This document shows, one piece after another, positions 8,037 to 19,465 of a stretch of DNA of 42,312 nt (position 1 is the stretch's first letter; every line of letters begins with the position of its first letter). The notes beneath the pieces were generated by a model. That model was not told the DNA's origin, ran no database searches, and saw nothing but the letters and a program-made list of their open reading frames with translations. Made by a program: the position numbers and the translations under genes. This stretch comes from Loigolactobacillus zhaoyuanensis. GTDB taxonomy: Bacteria; Bacillota; Bacilli; Lactobacillales; Lactobacillaceae. The stretch lies in assembly GCF_003946385.1 (NCBI RefSeq), contig NZ_RHOE01000019.1, positions 1 through 42,312 of the forward strand, given 5' to 3'.

Positions 8037-8085
8037 AACAGTCACCTTTACCGTCCAATTTACTTTTTCTCAATGTTTCAATAAT
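8037..8085 (-). promoter_or_regulatory. weak promoter candidate for the ecf operon
   Basis: The rplQ terminator lies upstream, so the ecf genes need a start point. On the minus strand a TATTAT box is visible at about 8085-8090 ahead of the AAAGG site, but no good -35 element lies 17 bases before it. Low confidence in exact position. Confidence 0.3.
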
Positions 8086-8139
8086 AGCATATTAAGCGCT
8101 TTTCGTGTGCTTTTTTCAACGAACAAGAAAATTTTGCGT

Positions 8140-8168
8140 AAAAAAAAATCACATTCTAAAATGTGATC
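8140..8168 (-). terminator. terminator of the alpha operon after rplQ
   Basis: Arms ATCACATT (8148-8155) and AATGTGAT (8160-8167) form a perfect 8-bp stem with a four-base loop. On the minus strand the stem is followed by about nine T residues (8140-8148). It lies about 120 bp past the rplQ stop. Confidence 0.85.
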
Positions 8169-8286
8169 GAATCCAGAGATTCGCCAACCATCGAGCTAGA
8201 CTTGGAAAAACAACTAACCAACATCATAACACTCTAGTCAAACATTTTAGAAGTGATCCGTTTTTATCCTGGTTGATTATTGACGC

Positions 8287-8670
8287 TTAGTCAACAAATT
8301 GTAAGACAACCATTGGTGCGCCATCGCCACGACGAGGCATTGTCTTGTAAATACGTGTGTACCCACCGTTACGTTCAGCATAACGTGGTGCAACGTCACT
8401 AAATAATTTTTGCAATGCAGTTTGAACGATAACTTTATCGTCTTCTTCACGTACATCAGCAATTTCATCACGGATAAATGCAGCAGCTTGCCGACGAGCA
8501 GCTAAAGTGCCTTTTTTACCCAAGGTGATCATTTTGTCAGTTGTTGAACGCACTTCTTTAGCGCGAGCTTCTGTCGTTGTGATTTTTTCGTTCATGATTA
8601 AATCAGTCGTCAAATCACGTAACAATGCTTTACGTTGTGAACTAGTGCGACCTAATTTGCGGTAACTCAT
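8287..8670 (-). CDS. rplQ: 50S ribosomal protein L17
   Basis: 127 residues, the short bacterial form. It starts [20 protein letters not shown] and holds the conserved [12 protein letters not shown] and PRRGDGAPM segments. It lies at the polypeptide exit side of the 50S subunit. It is the last gene of the alpha operon, 33 bp after rpoA, and is followed by a strong terminator. Confidence 0.98.
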   Translation of the reverse strand: MSYRKLGRTSSQRKALLRDLTTDLIMNEKITTTEARAKEVRSTTDKMITLGKKGTLAARRQAAAFIRDEIADVREEDDKVIVQTALQKLFSDVAPRYAERNGGYTRIYKTMPRRGDGAPMVVLQFVD

Positions 8671-8703
8671 TAACGTGTTCCCTCCCTTGATGGATTTAAG
8701 TGA

Positions 8704-9642
8704 TTAATCTTCTTTACGTAATGAAAGGCCTAAATCAGTTAATTTAGCCTTAACTTCTTCTAAAGACTTACGTCCCAAGTTACGGACTTTCATCATGTCA
8801 GCTTCGGTCTTGTTAGTCAATTCTTGAACTGTATTAATACCAGCACGCTTCAAACAATTGTATGAACGTACGGATAAATCAAGTTCTTCAATTGTCATTT
8901 CAAGCATTTTTTCTTTATGTGTCTCTTCTTTTTCAACCATGATTTCAGCGTTTTTCGCCTCATCAGTCAGGTTTACGAAGATATCCAAATGCTCGGTCAA
9001 GATTTTCGCTGCTAAGCTAATTGCTTCTCGTGGACTAATAGAACCATTCGTCCAAACATCCAAGGTTAATTTATCGAAGTCATTACGGCGACCAACGCGG
9101 GTGCTTTCAACTTGATAATTAACGCGACTGATTGGGGTATAAATCGAATCGATTGGCAAAACACCGATCGGCATATCATCAACCTTATTACCATCAGCGG
9201 CAACGTACCCGCGGCCTTTGTGTGCAGTCATCCGAATATGGAAATGACCACCAGCGGCAACTGTACAGATATACAGATCAGGATTTAAGATTTCAACGTC
9301 CCCGTCAGCTTCAATGTCACCAGCAGTAACCGTAGCTGGACCTTTGACGTCGATCTCTAACGTTTTATCATCGTCAGAATCCAACTTCAAAGCGAGTTTT
9401 TTGATGTTTAAGATGATTTGCGTAACGTCTTCAGTCACACCATCAATGGTCGAAAATTCATGTAAAACACCATCGATTTGAACACTCGTTACGGCTGCAC
9501 CTGGTAATGAAGCCAACAGAATCCGCCGTAATGAATTACCTAAAGTTGTCCCATAACCGCGTTCTAACGGTTCAATGACAAACTTACCATAGTTTGTGCT
9601 TTCATCAACCTTGGCAATATTTGGTTTTTCAAATTCGATCAT
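8704..9642 (-). CDS. rpoA: RNA polymerase subunit alpha
   Basis: 312 residues, normal for Firmicutes. The N-terminal domain (about 1-230) carries [20 protein letters not shown], which mediates dimerisation and beta/beta' assembly. The C-terminal domain (about 245-312) holds [19 protein letters not shown] and [17 protein letters not shown], the region that binds UP elements and activators. Ordinary alpha-operon position between rpsK and rplQ, so core polymerase and ribosome synthesis share a message. Confidence 0.98.
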   Translation of the reverse strand: MIEFEKPNIAKVDESTNYGKFVIEPLERGYGTTLGNSLRRILLASLPGAAVTSVQIDGVLHEFSTIDGVTEDVTQIILNIKKLALKLDSDDDKTLEIDVKGPATVTAGDIEADGDVEILNPDLYICTVAAGGHFHIRMTAHKGRGYVAADGNKVDDMPIGVLPIDSIYTPISRVNYQVESTRVGRRNDFDKLTLDVWTNGSISPREAISLAAKILTEHLDIFVNLTDEAKNAEIMVEKEETHKEKMLEMTIEELDLSVRSYNCLKRAGINTVQELTNKTEADMMKVRNLGRKSLEEVKAKLTDLGLSLRKED

Positions 9643-9723
9643 TTAGTTTCTTACCCCTTTCAAAACGAGAAGTGTCTTTGATATTGTACGTTTCAGTTTT
9701 AAACTCAAAATGAAGCGAACTCA

Positions 9724-10113
9724 CTAAACACGACGGCGCTTCGGAGGACGAGACCCATTATGAGGAACTGGCGTTACATCACGAATTGCAGAAATTTCCA
9801 AACCAGTCGCTTGCAATGAGCGAATTGCTGCTTCACGACCTGAACCAGGACCTTTAACTGCAACTTCAACAGATTTCATACCATATTCCATTGAAGCTTT
9901 AGCAGCTGTTTCAGCTGCCATTTGTGCAGCAAACGGTGTAGACTTACGACTACCCTTAAAACCTAATGAACCAGCAGAAGCCCATGCAATTGCATTTCCT
10001 TGGGGATCAGTGATCATGATCAAGGTATTGTTAAAAGTAGAATGAATATGTGCCACGCCAGATTCAATATTACGTTTTACCCGACGACGACGTGTTGTTT
10101 TTCTATTTGCCAT
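9724..10113 (-). CDS. rpsK: 30S ribosomal protein S11
   Basis: 129 residues. The pattern [20 protein letters not shown], then [16 protein letters not shown] and the basic tail [14 protein letters not shown], is diagnostic. S11 sits on the 30S platform near the Shine-Dalgarno helix. It follows rpsM by 24 bp in the alpha operon, with a good ribosome binding site (GGAGG). Confidence 0.98.
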   Translation of the reverse strand: MANRKTTRRRRVKRNIESGVAHIHSTFNNTLIMITDPQGNAIAWASAGSLGFKGSRKSTPFAAQMAAETAAKASMEYGMKSVEVAVKGPGSGREAAIRSLQATGLEISAIRDVTPVPHNGSRPPKRRRV

Positions 10114-10137
10114 TAATTACTTACCTCCTTTAACTAA

Positions 10138-10503
10138 TTATTTTTTCTTACCAGCGATCGATGCTTTTTTGCCTTTACGTGTGCGCGCATTATTCTTGGT
10201 ATTTTGACCACGAACAGGCAATCCACGACGATGACGCATCCCACGATAAGAACCGATTTCTTGAAGACGCTTGATGTTCATGTTAACTTCGCGGCGTAAA
10301 TCACCTTCGACTTTAACTTTATCAAGTTCGATACGGATTTTATCTTCTTGTTCTGGTGTTAAATCATCCTGACGAATGTTTTCAGCGACACCTGCTGCTT
10401 CTAATACTTTCTTAGCAGTAGTATTACCAACACCGTAAATGTAAGTTAACGCAATGACAATCTGCTTGCCACGGGGTAAATCAATACCTTCAAAACGAGC
10501 CAT
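10138..10503 (-). CDS. rpsM: 30S ribosomal protein S13
   Basis: 121 residues. It opens [20 protein letters not shown] and ends with a basic tail ([16 protein letters not shown]) that reaches P-site tRNA. The segment [19 protein letters not shown] is strongly conserved. It makes bridges to the 50S subunit. Second ribosomal gene of the alpha operon after rpmJ, 33 bp downstream. Confidence 0.98.
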   Translation of the reverse strand: MARFEGIDLPRGKQIVIALTYIYGVGNTTAKKVLEAAGVAENIRQDDLTPEQEDKIRIELDKVKVEGDLRREVNMNIKRLQEIGSYRGMRHRRGLPVRGQNTKNNARTRKGKKASIAGKKK

Positions 10504-10536
10504 TTAAATGACACCTCCATTAAATTGAATTAGTTG

Positions 10537-10653
10537 TTATCCTTGGCGTTGTTTATGCTTTGGATTAGCAGAACAAATGATCATAACACGGCCCTTACGT
10601 TTGATAACGCGGCAATGTTCACACATCCGTTTTACTGATGGTCTTACTTTCAT
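10537..10653 (-). CDS. rpmJ: 50S ribosomal protein L36, zinc-binding form
   Basis: A 38-residue gene read directly from the minus strand: [19 protein letters not shown] followed by [18 protein letters not shown] and a TAA stop. Residues C11, C14 and C27 with H32 form the zinc site of the C+ form of L36. The zinc-independent paralogue is not in this window. A GGAGGT site lies upstream. It lies between infA and rpsM, the standard position. Confidence 0.97.
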   Translation of the reverse strand: MKVRPSVKRMCEHCRVIKRKGRVMIICSANPKHKQRQG

Positions 10654-10704
10654 GACTTATACCTCCTAAGATAAAAGGCTAAACTTCCGGTCCTATACAA
10701 CATG

Positions 10705-10923
10705 CTATTTAAAGCGATAGGTAATGCGGCCGCGTGTTAAGTCGTATGGTGACAACTCAACAGTAACCCGATCACCCGGTAGAATCCGAATGTAGTGCAT
10801 TCTGATCTTACCAGAAACAGTCGCTAGAATTGTTGCCCCATTTTCAAGTTCTACCTTGAACATTGCATTTGGCAATGTATCAGTGACTTTTCCTTCGACC
10901 TCAATGACATCATCTTTCGCCAC
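10705..10923 (-). CDS. infA: translation initiation factor IF-1
   Basis: 72 residues, typical. It is an S1/OB-fold protein beginning with a GTG start (10923) behind AAGGAGG. Conserved elements are [40 protein letters not shown] and GRITYRFK. It occupies the 30S A site during initiation. First gene after the adk terminator, so probably the head of the alpha operon. The map (methionine aminopeptidase) gene found between adk and infA in Bacillus is absent. Confidence 0.97.
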   Translation of the reverse strand: MAKDDVIEVEGKVTDTLPNAMFKVELENGATILATVSGKIRMHYIRILPGDRVTVELSPYDLTRGRITYRFK

Positions 10924-11056
10924 GCAGAAGTACCTCCTTAACTGATTACAGCAGATTCGATAACGAACCGCTATGCTTCAACAACCAAAAAATTAAACTG
11001 ACTTGATCCATAACTTAATTGAATCGAGCAAATCTACGCGACTATCCGCCACGCAA

Positions 11057-11084
11057 ACCATAAAATACTTAGACAAATGCTCAA
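11057..11084 (-). promoter_or_regulatory. candidate promoter for infA and the alpha operon
   Basis: On the minus strand TTGAGC (11084-11079), a 16-base spacer and TATGGT (11062-11057) lie just past the adk terminator. They are about 135 bp before infA. The gap 10924-11228 holds only this and the terminator. Confidence 0.4.
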
Positions 11085-11092
11085 ATCCATAT

Positions 11093-11121
11093 AAAAATGG
11101 TGAGAGCACGTTGCACTCACC
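11093..11121 (-). terminator. terminator after adk
   Basis: GGTGAG (11099-11104) and CTCACC (11116-11121) pair, with a further GCA/TGC inner pairing. On the minus strand the stem is followed by ATTTTTAT. It marks the end of the S10-spc unit and separates it from infA. Confidence 0.75.
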
Positions 11122-11228
11122 TTTTCGAATTTTAACCAGCAGATTATACCATAATCTGTCCAGCTTGAAAAGATAACCTCGCTAATTATAGCAAAAAGTC
11201 GCTAGTCACGCAAGCATCCGTGTCCTTA

Positions 11229-11951
<723 letters not shown>

Positions 11952-11953
<2 letters not shown>

Positions 11954-13250
11954 AACGGATGAAACCAACATAATGCCGTTTCATCATCAATCCTTCGATC
12001 TGACGCGCTGATTCTAACGCAACACCAACTACGATCAACAGACTAGTACCACCTAATCCAATTGATTCCGGTAGGCTCCAAATGTTTTGCGCCACGATCG
12101 GTAGCAAGGCTACCAAACCCAAGAAGACAGAACCGACAGTCGATAAACGCATCAACGTACCGGAAATATATTTCTGAGTTGTTTTCCCTGGCCAAACACT
12201 AGGAATATAACTACCTTGTTTCTGCAGATTTTCAGCTACCTTTTCAGGATTAACCTGTACAAACGCATAGAAGAAAGTGAAAACAACGATCAAGAGCGTA
12301 TACAGAATTGAACCTGGAACAGTCGTCATACTGAATAGCTCGGTCGTAATTTTAAACCACTGATCTTCTGCATGTGTATTATTAAAATACTGCAAAATCG
12401 TACCTGGCGTTGCAATAAATGAACTTGCAAAGATTACAGGAATAACTCCCGCAACATTGACTTTTAATGGTAGGTAACTATTGTCACCAGCATCTGTTAC
12501 TCGTCGTGTATAGCGAATCGGAATACGCCGCTCCGCTTGTTGAACAAAAGTAACAAAAACGACAACAAGGAAAATTGCAATCACTAGTAAGACGGCATAC
12601 AGAATGTACAGCCAGAATTGGCTAGTGCTTGGATTGGTCTCAAACCATTGCTGGTATACTTGAGCAATCCCACTTGGTAAGCGCGCAATAATTCCGGCAA
12701 AGATGATCATTGAAATCCCATTACCAATACCCTTATCTGTGATCTGTTCACCCATCCAAGTGACCAACATTGTGCCACCTGTCAAAATGATCCCGATCAT
12801 AACAAAGGTTTGCCAATTAGGATTCTTAACCAAACCCAACCCGCTTAAAGCATTAAATCCAGCAGTGATACCGATCGATTGTAAAAATGCTAACACAATC
12901 GTCAGGTAACGTGTAATTTGATTTAACTTACGTCGACCAACTTCCCCTTGTTTGCTCCACTCAACAAATTTGGGCACAATATCCATCTGTAGAAGTTGGA
13001 TGACAATTTGTGCGGTGATATAGGGTGAAACCCCCATCGCGAAGATGGAATAATTGGTTAGCCCACCACCACCGAACATATTCAACATGCTAACTAATCC
13101 GGAAGAAGCAATCGATGTTAATGCCTTGGCATCAACACCGGGAACAGTAATAAAAGTCCCTAAACGGAAAATTAACAAAATACCTAGCGTGAAAAACATC
13201 CGGTTTCGAATGTCTTTAACGTGCCAAGCATTTTTGATGGTCGACAGCAT
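11952..13250 (-). CDS. secY: preprotein translocase subunit SecY
   Basis: 432 residues with ten predicted membrane spans. Landmarks: RLGTFITVPGVDAKAL after the first span, MGVSPYITAQIVIQLLQMD, and PIRYTRRVTDAG in a cytoplasmic loop, then LPLKVNVAGVIPVIFASS. It forms the channel of the Sec system with SecE and SecG (encoded elsewhere). Its ATG shares one base with the rplO stop (TAATG), so translation is coupled. Confidence 0.97.
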
Positions 13251-13684
13251 TAAATCACCTCAATTTTACCGCCAGCAGCTTCAACAGCCTGTTTAGCAGC
13301 AGCAGAAGCTTTGCTAACCGTCACTGTTACTTTTTTAGTGATTTCGCCGTTTGCTAATAATTTGATGCCAGCTTTTTCGTCCTTGACGATACCAGATTCA
13401 ACCAATAATACTGGTGTAATATCTGTACCTTCATCAAAACGATTCAAGTCATTCAAACTTACAATAGCATATTCTTTGCGATTAATGTTCGAGAAGCCAC
13501 GTTTTGGCATACGACGGAATAAAGGCATTTGGCCACCTTCAAAACCCAAACGTACTTTACTACGCGCTTTTTGACCCTTTTGACCACGTCCGGATGTTTT
13601 ACCATTACCAGATGAAGTCCCACGGCCAACACGGTTACGTACGTGACGTGAACCTTCGCTTGCTTGTAATTCGTGTAATTTCAT
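13250..13684 (-). CDS. rplO: 50S ribosomal protein L15
   Basis: 144 residues. The N-terminus has the long glycine/basic extension ([20 protein letters not shown]) that threads into 23S rRNA; then comes [18 protein letters not shown], a family signature. The stop overlaps the secY start. It follows rpmD with about 33 bp between. Confidence 0.98.
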   Translation of the reverse strand: MKLHELQASEGSRHVRNRVGRGTSSGNGKTSGRGQKGQKARSKVRLGFEGGQMPLFRRMPKRGFSNINRKEYAIVSLNDLNRFDEGTDITPVLLVESGIVKDEKAGIKLLANGEITKKVTVTVSKASAAAKQAVEAAGGKIEVI

Positions 13685-13717
13685 TGAGTTGGAGCACCTC
13701 CTTAATCTAGATAATTG

Positions 13718-13900
13718 TTACTTAACTTCTTCAACGTCCACCAAGTAACCAATTTTGAATAATTGGCCACGAATGGCATCATTGTCTGGCAATGTTACTG
13801 TACTATTTACTTTAGTCAGGCCCATTGATTTAACAATTGCACGATGATTGGGAATACGATGTGCCGCACTACGCTTTAACGTGATTTTTACTTGTGCCAT
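13718..13900 (-). CDS. rpmD: 50S ribosomal protein L30
   Basis: 60 residues. Recognised by [20 protein letters not shown] and the middle [20 protein letters not shown]. It is the short bacterial form, bound to 23S rRNA. Standard position between rpsE and rplO. Confidence 0.97.
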   Translation of the reverse strand: MAQVKITLKRSAAHRIPNHRAIVKSMGLTKVNSTVTLPDNDAIRGQLFKIGYLVDVEEVK

Positions 13901-13913
13901 GAATTTCGCCCTC

Positions 13914-14420
13914 CTAGTTTTCTAATTGATCGACTGGAATGCCGCGAAGTTCAGCCACTTTTTCAGCACGACGTAAGCCTTTAAGGCCTTCAATAGTCGC
14001 ACGAACCACGTTGATCGGTGTGTGTGAACCTAAGAATTTACTAGTGACATCTTGGACACCAGCAAGTTCCATGATTGCACGAACAGCACCACCGGCTGCA
14101 ACACCAGAACCAGCAATAGCAGGTTTGATCAGAACACGGCCACCGCCGAAACGACCAAGAACTTCATGCGGTACAGTTGTACCAACAATTGGTACTTCGA
14201 TCAAGTTCTTCTTTGCATCTTCAACGGCTTTACGGATAGCTTCTGGAACTTCTTGAGCTTTACCGGTACCAAAGCCAACATGTCCGTTACGATCACCAAC
14301 GATAACGATCGCAGCGAAACGCAGACGACGGCCACCTTTGACAACTTTTGTGACACGGTTGATGGATACAACATTGTCTTCCAAGTCTAACTTGTTTGGA
14401 TCAATAAACGCTTTAGCCAT
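13914..14420 (-). CDS. rpsE: 30S ribosomal protein S5
   Basis: 168 residues. The N-terminal double-stranded-RNA-binding fold shows [20 protein letters not shown] and [20 protein letters not shown]-like sequence (here [20 protein letters not shown]). The C-terminal half carries [16 protein letters not shown]. It contributes to decoding accuracy and mRNA unwinding at the entry channel. Loop residues linked to spectinomycin resistance look wild type. Confidence 0.98.
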   Translation of the reverse strand: MAKAFIDPNKLDLEDNVVSINRVTKVVKGGRRLRFAAIVIVGDRNGHVGFGTGKAQEVPEAIRKAVEDAKKNLIEVPIVGTTVPHEVLGRFGGGRVLIKPAIAGSGVAAGGAVRAIMELAGVQDVTSKFLGSHTPINVVRATIEGLKGLRRAEKVAELRGIPVDQLEN

Positions 14421-14441
14421 AAATGGGTTTTCCTCCTTTTC

Positions 14442-14798
14442 CTAAAAATCTAATCCGTTTTCGCGTGCAGCTTCAGCTAAAGCTTGGACACGGCCATGAT
14501 ACAAATAGCCGCCACGATCGAAGACAACATTTTCATGACCGGCAGCAATAGCGCGTTTGGCGATCAATGCACCAACAGCAGTTGCTTGTTCAGTCTTTGA
14601 ACTTGTTTCAACTTCTTTGTCCAATGTCGAGGCACTTGCTAGCGTTACACCCGCTACGTCATCAATTAATTGCGCGTAGATGTTCTTATTGGAACGGAAA
14701 ACGTTCAAGCGTGGGCGCTCAGCAGTACCAGAGATCTTACCACGGACACGTAAATGACGCGTTTGGCGTGTCTTATTTTTGTCTGGTTTAGAAATCAC
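14442..14798 (-). CDS. rplR: 50S ribosomal protein L18
   Basis: 118 residues from a GTG at 14798, since AGAGGTG precedes it and the family begins MISKPDKN. An earlier GTG at 14807 lies within that binding site. Conserved motifs: [20 protein letters not shown] and the C-terminal [20 protein letters not shown]. It binds 5S rRNA in the central protuberance. Confidence 0.97.
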   Translation of the reverse strand: MISKPDKNKTRQTRHLRVRGKISGTAERPRLNVFRSNKNIYAQLIDDVAGVTLASASTLDKEVETSSKTEQATAVGALIAKRAIAAGHENVVFDRGGYLYHGRVQALAEAARENGLDF

Positions 14799-14876
14799 AA
14801 TGTTCACCTCTGATAGTTAGATTATGCGGCATTTAACCGCGAATTATATTTTAAAAATGGGATAAACTGGTTAAAA

Positions 14877-15413
14877 TTATTTACCAGTTTTACCTTCCTT
14901 ACGACGAACATATTCGTCAACGTAGCGAATACCTTTACCTTTATATGGTTCAGGTGAACGGACACTACGGATAACGGCAGCAAATTCGCCAACTGCTTGT
15001 TTATCAATACCTGAAACGTTGATTTCTGTATTAGAAGGAACTTCAAGGCTTAAACCTTCTGGAGTTTCCATTTCAACTGGGTTGGAATAACCAACGTTTA
15101 GAATCAATTTTTTGCCTTGTAACTGGGCACGATATCCGACACCCACCAATTTCAACTTCTTAGTGAAGCCATTGGAGACACCTTCAACCATGTTTGCCAA
15201 GTTAGCTCGGGTTGTACCATGTAATTCACGGCTCTTTTTACCATGATCAGCACGTTCAAAACTAATCACGTTATCTTGCTGTGTGATTGTGATCAACGGA
15301 CTGAATTCGCTAGTTAATTCACCTTTTGGACCTTTAACTGTGACGCTGTCACCAGTTTTAGTCACTGTTACCTTTTCAGGTACATTAATTACTTTGTAAC
15401 CGATACGACTCAC
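14877..15413 (-). CDS. rplF: 50S ribosomal protein L6
   Basis: 178 residues with a GTG start. Two repeated L6 domains; the C-terminal signature [20 protein letters not shown] is complete. The protein lies near the factor-binding region of the 50S subunit. It is followed by a 78-bp gap before rplR, a little longer than elsewhere in the cluster, with no clear signal in it. Confidence 0.98.
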   Translation of the reverse strand: MSRIGYKVINVPEKVTVTKTGDSVTVKGPKGELTSEFSPLITITQQDNVISFERADHGKKSRELHGTTRANLANMVEGVSNGFTKKLKLVGVGYRAQLQGKKLILNVGYSNPVEMETPEGLSLEVPSNTEINVSGIDKQAVGEFAAVIRSVRSPEPYKGKGIRYVDEYVRRKEGKTGK

Positions 15414-15442
15414 GTGTTACACCTCCCTATTGTTTAGAATAA

Positions 15443-15841
15443 TTACCAGATGTAGGCGAGAACTTCGCCGCCGATATTTTTAGCCCGAGCTTCTTTATCA
15501 GTGAGAACACCTTCAGAAGTGGACAAAATTGCGATACCTAAGCCGTTTAAGACCTTAGGTACAGCATCAGCTTTGACGTAAGCACGCAAACCTGGTTTTG
15601 AAATACGTTTAAGTCCGGAAATAACACGTTCGTTATCCTTACCGTACTTTAAGAAAACGCGGATAATACCTTGCTTGTCATCTTCGACAGATTCGAAGTT
15701 ACGGATAAAACCTTCACGTTTCAAGATTTCTGAAATACTACGGAGCATATTAGATGCAGGTACTTCCAAAGACTCGTGACGTACCATGTTGGCGTTACGA
15801 ATACGAGTCAAGTAGTCTGCGATTGGATCAGTCATGACCAT
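15443..15841 (-). CDS. rpsH: 30S ribosomal protein S8
   Basis: 132 residues beginning [20 protein letters not shown]. The C-terminal signature [20 protein letters not shown] is present. S8 nucleates the 30S central domain on helix 21 and is the classical autoregulator of the spc operon in enterobacteria; no evidence of the same mechanism is visible here. Confidence 0.98.
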   Translation of the reverse strand: MVMTDPIADYLTRIRNANMVRHESLEVPASNMLRSISEILKREGFIRNFESVEDDKQGIIRVFLKYGKDNERVISGLKRISKPGLRAYVKADAVPKVLNGLGIAILSTSEGVLTDKEARAKNIGGEVLAYIW

Positions 15842-15868
15842 TTAGTTTAACCTCCCTTTTAGTTAGAT

Positions 15869-16054
15869 TTACCAGCTAGCTTTCTTTAAGCCAGGAATTT
15901 GACCAGCATGCGCTAATTCACGAAGGCAGATCCGGCATAAATGGAATTTGCGATAAACTGAATGTGGACGACCACAACGCTCACAACGAGTATAAGCTTG
16001 TGATGAGAATTTAGCAGGACGTTGCTGCTTAGCGACCATTGATTTCTTAGCCAA
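15869..16054 (-). CDS. rpsN: 30S ribosomal protein S14, zinc-binding type
   Basis: 61 residues, the short form with two CxxC pairs ([20 protein letters not shown]) that bind zinc. The C-terminus [18 protein letters not shown] is the family end. It belongs in the 30S head. The zinc-free paralogue used during zinc limitation is not in this window. Confidence 0.98.
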   Translation of the reverse strand: MAKKSMVAKQQRPAKFSSQAYTRCERCGRPHSVYRKFHLCRICLRELAHAGQIPGLKKASW

Positions 16055-16071
16055 GATATATTACCTCCCTA

Positions 16072-16614
16072 TTATTTTGTGAATGGCATTCCGATTTGAG
16101 TCAGTAATTCACGTGCTTCTTCATCAGTGTTAGCTGTTGTAACAATGACGATATCCATACCGCGAACTTTATCAACCTGATCATAATCGATTTCTGGGAA
16201 AATCAATTGTTCACGAACACCTAATGTATAGTTACCACGACCATCAAAAGATTTTGTGCTAACGCCGTGGAAATCACGGACACGAGGTAATGAAACATTG
16301 ATTAATTTATCTAAAAAGTCATACATGTGTTCGCCACGTAGTGTAACTTTAGTCCCAATTGCCATACCTTCACGCAAACGGAAGCCAGCGATAGACTTTT
16401 TAGCCTTTGTGATGATTGGTTGTTGACCAGAAATCAGTTTCAATTCAGCAACTGCGTTATCTAAGTTTTTAGCATTAGCAACTGCATCACCAACACCCAT
16501 ATTCAACACGATCTTGTCAACCTTTGGTGTTTGCATAACGGATGTGTAATTGAATTTTTCCATCATTGCTGGTGTAATTTCTTTTACGTATCTTGCTTTT
16601 AAACGATTAGCCAT
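16072..16614 (-). CDS. rplE: 50S ribosomal protein L5
   Basis: 180 residues. It opens [20 protein letters not shown] and holds [16 protein letters not shown] and [18 protein letters not shown]-type core sequence. It binds 5S rRNA and contacts P-site tRNA. It follows rplX by 26 bp with a clear ribosome binding site. Confidence 0.98.
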   Translation of the reverse strand: MANRLKARYVKEITPAMMEKFNYTSVMQTPKVDKIVLNMGVGDAVANAKNLDNAVAELKLISGQQPIITKAKKSIAGFRLREGMAIGTKVTLRGEHMYDFLDKLINVSLPRVRDFHGVSTKSFDGRGNYTLGVREQLIFPEIDYDQVDKVRGMDIVIVTTANTDEEARELLTQIGMPFTK

Positions 16615-16640
16615 TGAACGATTTTCCTCCTTTCAATTGA

Positions 16641-16949
16641 TTATTTGATAACTTCTCCAGATTTCACGGAGACACGAACTTTTTTACCATCTACAACTTT
16701 ATAACCGATACGAGTTGGTTCGTTAGTAGATGGATCGATCAACATAACGTTAGATACATGGATCGGTGCGTTAGAATCAATAATACCGCCTTGAGGGTTA
16801 GTATTAGTTGCCTTCTGATGCTTTTTGATCGCATGTACGCCTTCAACGATGACTTGGTCAGTTTTAGGCATTGCTTTTGTAACAGTGCCTTCTTTACCTT
16901 TGTCTTTACCGCTGATGACACGAACTTTGTCGCCAGTTTTTACGAACAT
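16641..16949 (-). CDS. rplX: 50S ribosomal protein L24
   Basis: 102 residues with an N-terminal KOW motif ([19 protein letters not shown]). The segment [17 protein letters not shown] follows. It initiates 50S assembly and lies near the exit tunnel. Standard place between rplN and rplE. Confidence 0.98.
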   Translation of the reverse strand: MFVKTGDKVRVISGKDKGKEGTVTKAMPKTDQVIVEGVHAIKKHQKATNTNPQGGIIDSNAPIHVSNVMLIDPSTNEPTRIGYKVVDGKKVRVSVKSGEVIK

Positions 16950-16978
16950 GGTTGAACCTCCTTTTGCAGATTGTTTGC

Positions 16979-17347
16979 TTACAATACTTCTGGTGCCAAA
17001 GAAACAATCTTCATGAAGTTGTTGTCACGTAATTCACGGGCAACAGGTCCAAAGATACGTGTTCCTCTTGGGCTCTTATCAGCGTTGATAATAACAGCTG
17101 CGTTTTCATCAAATTTGATGTAAGAGCCATCTACACGATGAGCGCCTGTCTTGGTACGAACGATGACTGCTTTAACTACGTCACCCTTTTTGACAACGCC
17201 ACCTGGTGTTGCTTGTTTAACCGTTGCAACAATAATATCACCGATATTGGCTGTTTTAACACGTGAACCGCCTAAAATTTTGATAGTTAGGATTTCACGA
17301 GCACCAGAATTATCAGCGACTTTTAAACGACTTTCTTGTTGGATCAC
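16979..17347 (-). CDS. rplN: 50S ribosomal protein L14
   Basis: 122 residues with a GTG start. Family signature: [20 protein letters not shown], then [15 protein letters not shown] and [19 protein letters not shown]. It forms an intersubunit bridge and binds the silencing factor RsfS. It follows rpsQ by about 31 bp. Confidence 0.98.
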   Translation of the reverse strand: MIQQESRLKVADNSGAREILTIKILGGSRVKTANIGDIIVATVKQATPGGVVKKGDVVKAVIVRTKTGAHRVDGSYIKFDENAAVIINADKSPRGTRIFGPVARELRDNNFMKIVSLAPEVL

Positions 17348-17378
17348 GGAAAAGTCCCCCTCTCGTTAATAATTCAGT

Positions 17379-17651
17379 TTATAGACTAACTGCCTTTTCT
17401 ACGACCTTCAGTAGACGGAAACGTTTCTTAGCAGACAATGGACGAGTTTCCATAATTTGGACGATATCGCCAGTTGTTGCTTCGTTATTTTCGTCATGAG
17501 CGTAGTACTTCTTTGTATAACGAATGCGTTTGCCGTAAGCACTATGTTGCTTAGTAGTTTCAACTGCAACAGTAATCGTTTTATCCATTTTATCGGATAC
17601 AACGCGACCTTGAATGACTTTACGGGCGTTACGTGTTTCTGTTTCGCTCAA
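17379..17651 (-). CDS. rpsQ: 30S ribosomal protein S17
   Basis: 90 residues. Recognised by [20 protein letters not shown] and [22 protein letters not shown]-fold protein binding the 5' domain of 16S rRNA. It lies between rpmC and rplN. Confidence 0.98.
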   Translation of the reverse strand: MSETETRNARKVIQGRVVSDKMDKTITVAVETTKQHSAYGKRIRYTKKYYAHDENNEATTGDIVQIMETRPLSAKKRFRLLKVVEKAVSL

Positions 17652-17684
17652 AATGTTTGACCTCCTTCAATCTATGATCTGCTA

Positions 17685-17882
17685 TTAGGCTTGGTTTAAT
17701 TCTTGTTGACGTAATACTGTCTTGATACGAGCAATATTTTTACGTACTTGTTTTAAACGCGCAGTGTTTTCCAATGAGCCAGTAGCTAATTGGAAACGAA
17801 GATTAAAAAGTTCTTCTTTATATTCTTTTTCGCGGTCAAGCATTTCAGCAGTGGTTAAGTCTTTAATATCTTTAGCCTTCAT
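17685..17882 (-). CDS. rpmC: 50S ribosomal protein L29
   Basis: 65 residues from the ATG at 17882. The family begins [15 protein letters not shown], and an AGGTGG site sits upstream; a GTG at 17894 would add MANQ. The gene overlaps the end of rplP by 11 bp. Helical segment [20 protein letters not shown] is conserved. It lies at the tunnel exit, near the binding site for trigger factor and SRP. Confidence 0.96.
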   Translation of the reverse strand: MKAKDIKDLTTAEMLDREKEYKEELFNLRFQLATGSLENTARLKQVRKNIARIKTVLRQQELNQA

Positions 17883-18306
17883 TTGATTCGCCACCTACTT
17901 CCTCACGTGCTACGATCTTAGTCCGAACGGGTAATTTGTTCGCAGCTAAGCGTAAAGCTTCACGTGCAACTTCTTCTGGAACACCGGCTACTTCAAACAT
18001 CACTTTTTGACGTTTAACAACGGCTACCCAGCCTGCTGGTGCACCTTTACCGGAACCCATACGAGTACCGATACCTTTTTCAGTATATGATTTATGTGGG
18101 AAGATACGAATCCATACTTTCCCACCACGTTTCATATAACGTGTGATTGCAACACGGGCAGCTTCAATTTGGCGGTTAGAGATCCAAGAAGAATCTAAAG
18201 CCTTCAAACCGTATTCGCCAAAGTCAACGTTCTTACCGCCTTTGGCTTCACCACGCATCTTGCCACGAAATTCACGACGATGCTTTACACGTTTTGGTAC
18301 TAACAT
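17872..18306 (-). CDS. rplP: 50S ribosomal protein L16
   Basis: 144 residues. It starts [19 protein letters not shown] and contains [18 protein letters not shown] and [21 protein letters not shown]16 shapes the A-site tRNA corridor and late 50S assembly. Start lies two bases past the rpsC stop; end overlaps rpmC. Confidence 0.98.
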   Translation of the reverse strand: MLVPKRVKHRREFRGKMRGEAKGGKNVDFGEYGLKALDSSWISNRQIEAARVAITRYMKRGGKVWIRIFPHKSYTEKGIGTRMGSGKGAPAGWVAVVKRQKVMFEVAGVPEEVAREALRLAANKLPVRTKIVAREEVGGESNEG

Positions 18307-18308
18307 GT

Positions 18309-19085
18309 TTAGTTTCCTCCTTTCGCTCCATTATTACGAGGATTACGGTTAGCAGCACCGCGGCTATTGTTGTTGCCACGATTATTGCTACCACGTCCGC
18401 GACTGTTGCGGTTATTTTGTGTAGGAATATTATCTCTGATTGAATCACCATGAGTAGCACCAGGTAAGATGTCGCCACGATAGATCCAAGTTTTAACGCC
18501 TAATTTACCATAAGTTGTGACTGCTTCGTCCCATGAATAGTCAATATCAGCACGTAATGTATGCAATGGAACAGTACCATCTGAATACATTTCTTTACGT
18601 GCAATATCAGCACCATTCAAACGACCAGAAACCATGGTTTTAATACCATGAGCACCCGCACGCATAGTACGTTGGATAGCTTGTTTCATGGCACGACGGA
18701 AAGCAACACGCGCTTCAAGTTGTTGAGCGATACTTTCGCCAACTAATTTTGCATCAAGATCTGGTTGTTTGATTTCAACGATATTGATGTGGACACGTTT
18801 GCCGGTTAAGCTGTTTAACTGCTTGCGCAAGTTTTCAACTTCAGAACCGCCTTTACCAATAACCATACCTGGTTTTGCAGTGTGAATTGAAACATTGACA
18901 CGATTGGCAGCACGTTCGATTTCTACTTTTGATACAGAAGCATCTGCTAAGCGTTTTTCGATATAACTACGGACTTTTAAATCTTCATTTAAAAGTGTAC
19001 CGAAATCTTTTTCAGCATACCATTTGGCATCCCAATCACGGGAAATACCAACTCGTAAACCGATTGGATTAATTTTTTGACCCAC
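18309..19085 (-). CDS. rpsC: 30S ribosomal protein S3 with a long low-complexity tail
   Basis: 258 residues with a GTG start. The N-terminal KH domain includes [18 protein letters not shown]; the C-terminal domain has [20 protein letters not shown] and [21 protein letters not shown]3 lines the mRNA entry tunnel and assists helicase activity. The family in related bacteria is about 217-225 residues. Here about 40 more residues rich in Asn, Arg and Gly extend the C-terminus (from about 218, e.g. [15 protein letters not shown]). The frame and stop look sound, so this is a real extension. Confidence 0.97.
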   Translation of the reverse strand: MGQKINPIGLRVGISRDWDAKWYAEKDFGTLLNEDLKVRSYIEKRLADASVSKVEIERAANRVNVSIHTAKPGMVIGKGGSEVENLRKQLNSLTGKRVHINIVEIKQPDLDAKLVGESIAQQLEARVAFRRAMKQAIQRTMRAGAHGIKTMVSGRLNGADIARKEMYSDGTVPLHTLRADIDYSWDEAVTTYGKLGVKTWIYRGDILPGATHGDSIRDNIPTQNNRNSRGRGSNNRGNNNSRGAANRNPRNNGAKGGN

Positions 19086-19098
19086 GCGTTATCCCTCC

Positions 19099-19446
19099 TT
19101 ATTTTTCAGATACAACGACTGTGATGTGGCTTGTCCGTTTGTTGATCGGTGAAGCAGAACCTTTGGCACGAGGACGGAAACGTTTCAGAGTTGGTCCTTC
19201 GTTAACAAAAGCTTCGCTAACTACCAAGTTTTCAGCATCTAAGTCGAAGTTGTTTTCGGCGTTCGCAATTGCTGAGTTTAATACCTTAGCAATGATTGGT
19301 GAAGCGCCTCTTGGGGTGAACTGAAGAATTGCAATTGCTTCAGCAACTTTCTTTCCACGGATTAAGTCCATTACTAAGCGAGCCTTCCGAGGAGCAATTC
19401 GTACTGTTTTGGCAACAGCACGAGCTGATGTAATTTGTTCTGACAT
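19099..19446 (-). CDS. rplV: 50S ribosomal protein L22
   Basis: 115 residues. Recognised by [20 protein letters not shown] and the hairpin-loop end [20 protein letters not shown] that projects into the exit tunnel, the site of macrolide-resistance changes; it looks wild type. It lies between rpsS and rpsC. Confidence 0.98.
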   Translation of the reverse strand: MSEQITSARAVAKTVRIAPRKARLVMDLIRGKKVAEAIAILQFTPRGASPIIAKVLNSAIANAENNFDLDAENLVVSEAFVNEGPTLKRFRPRAKGSASPINKRTSHITVVVSEK

Positions 19447-19465
19447 TTAATGATCCTCCTCTCGC

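Noticed and set aside
8858-9115. Plus-strand frames antisense to rpoA, rpsE, fusA, rpoB and others
   Set aside because: All overlap highly conserved genes on the minus strand and lack start signals; they are reverse-frame shadows.
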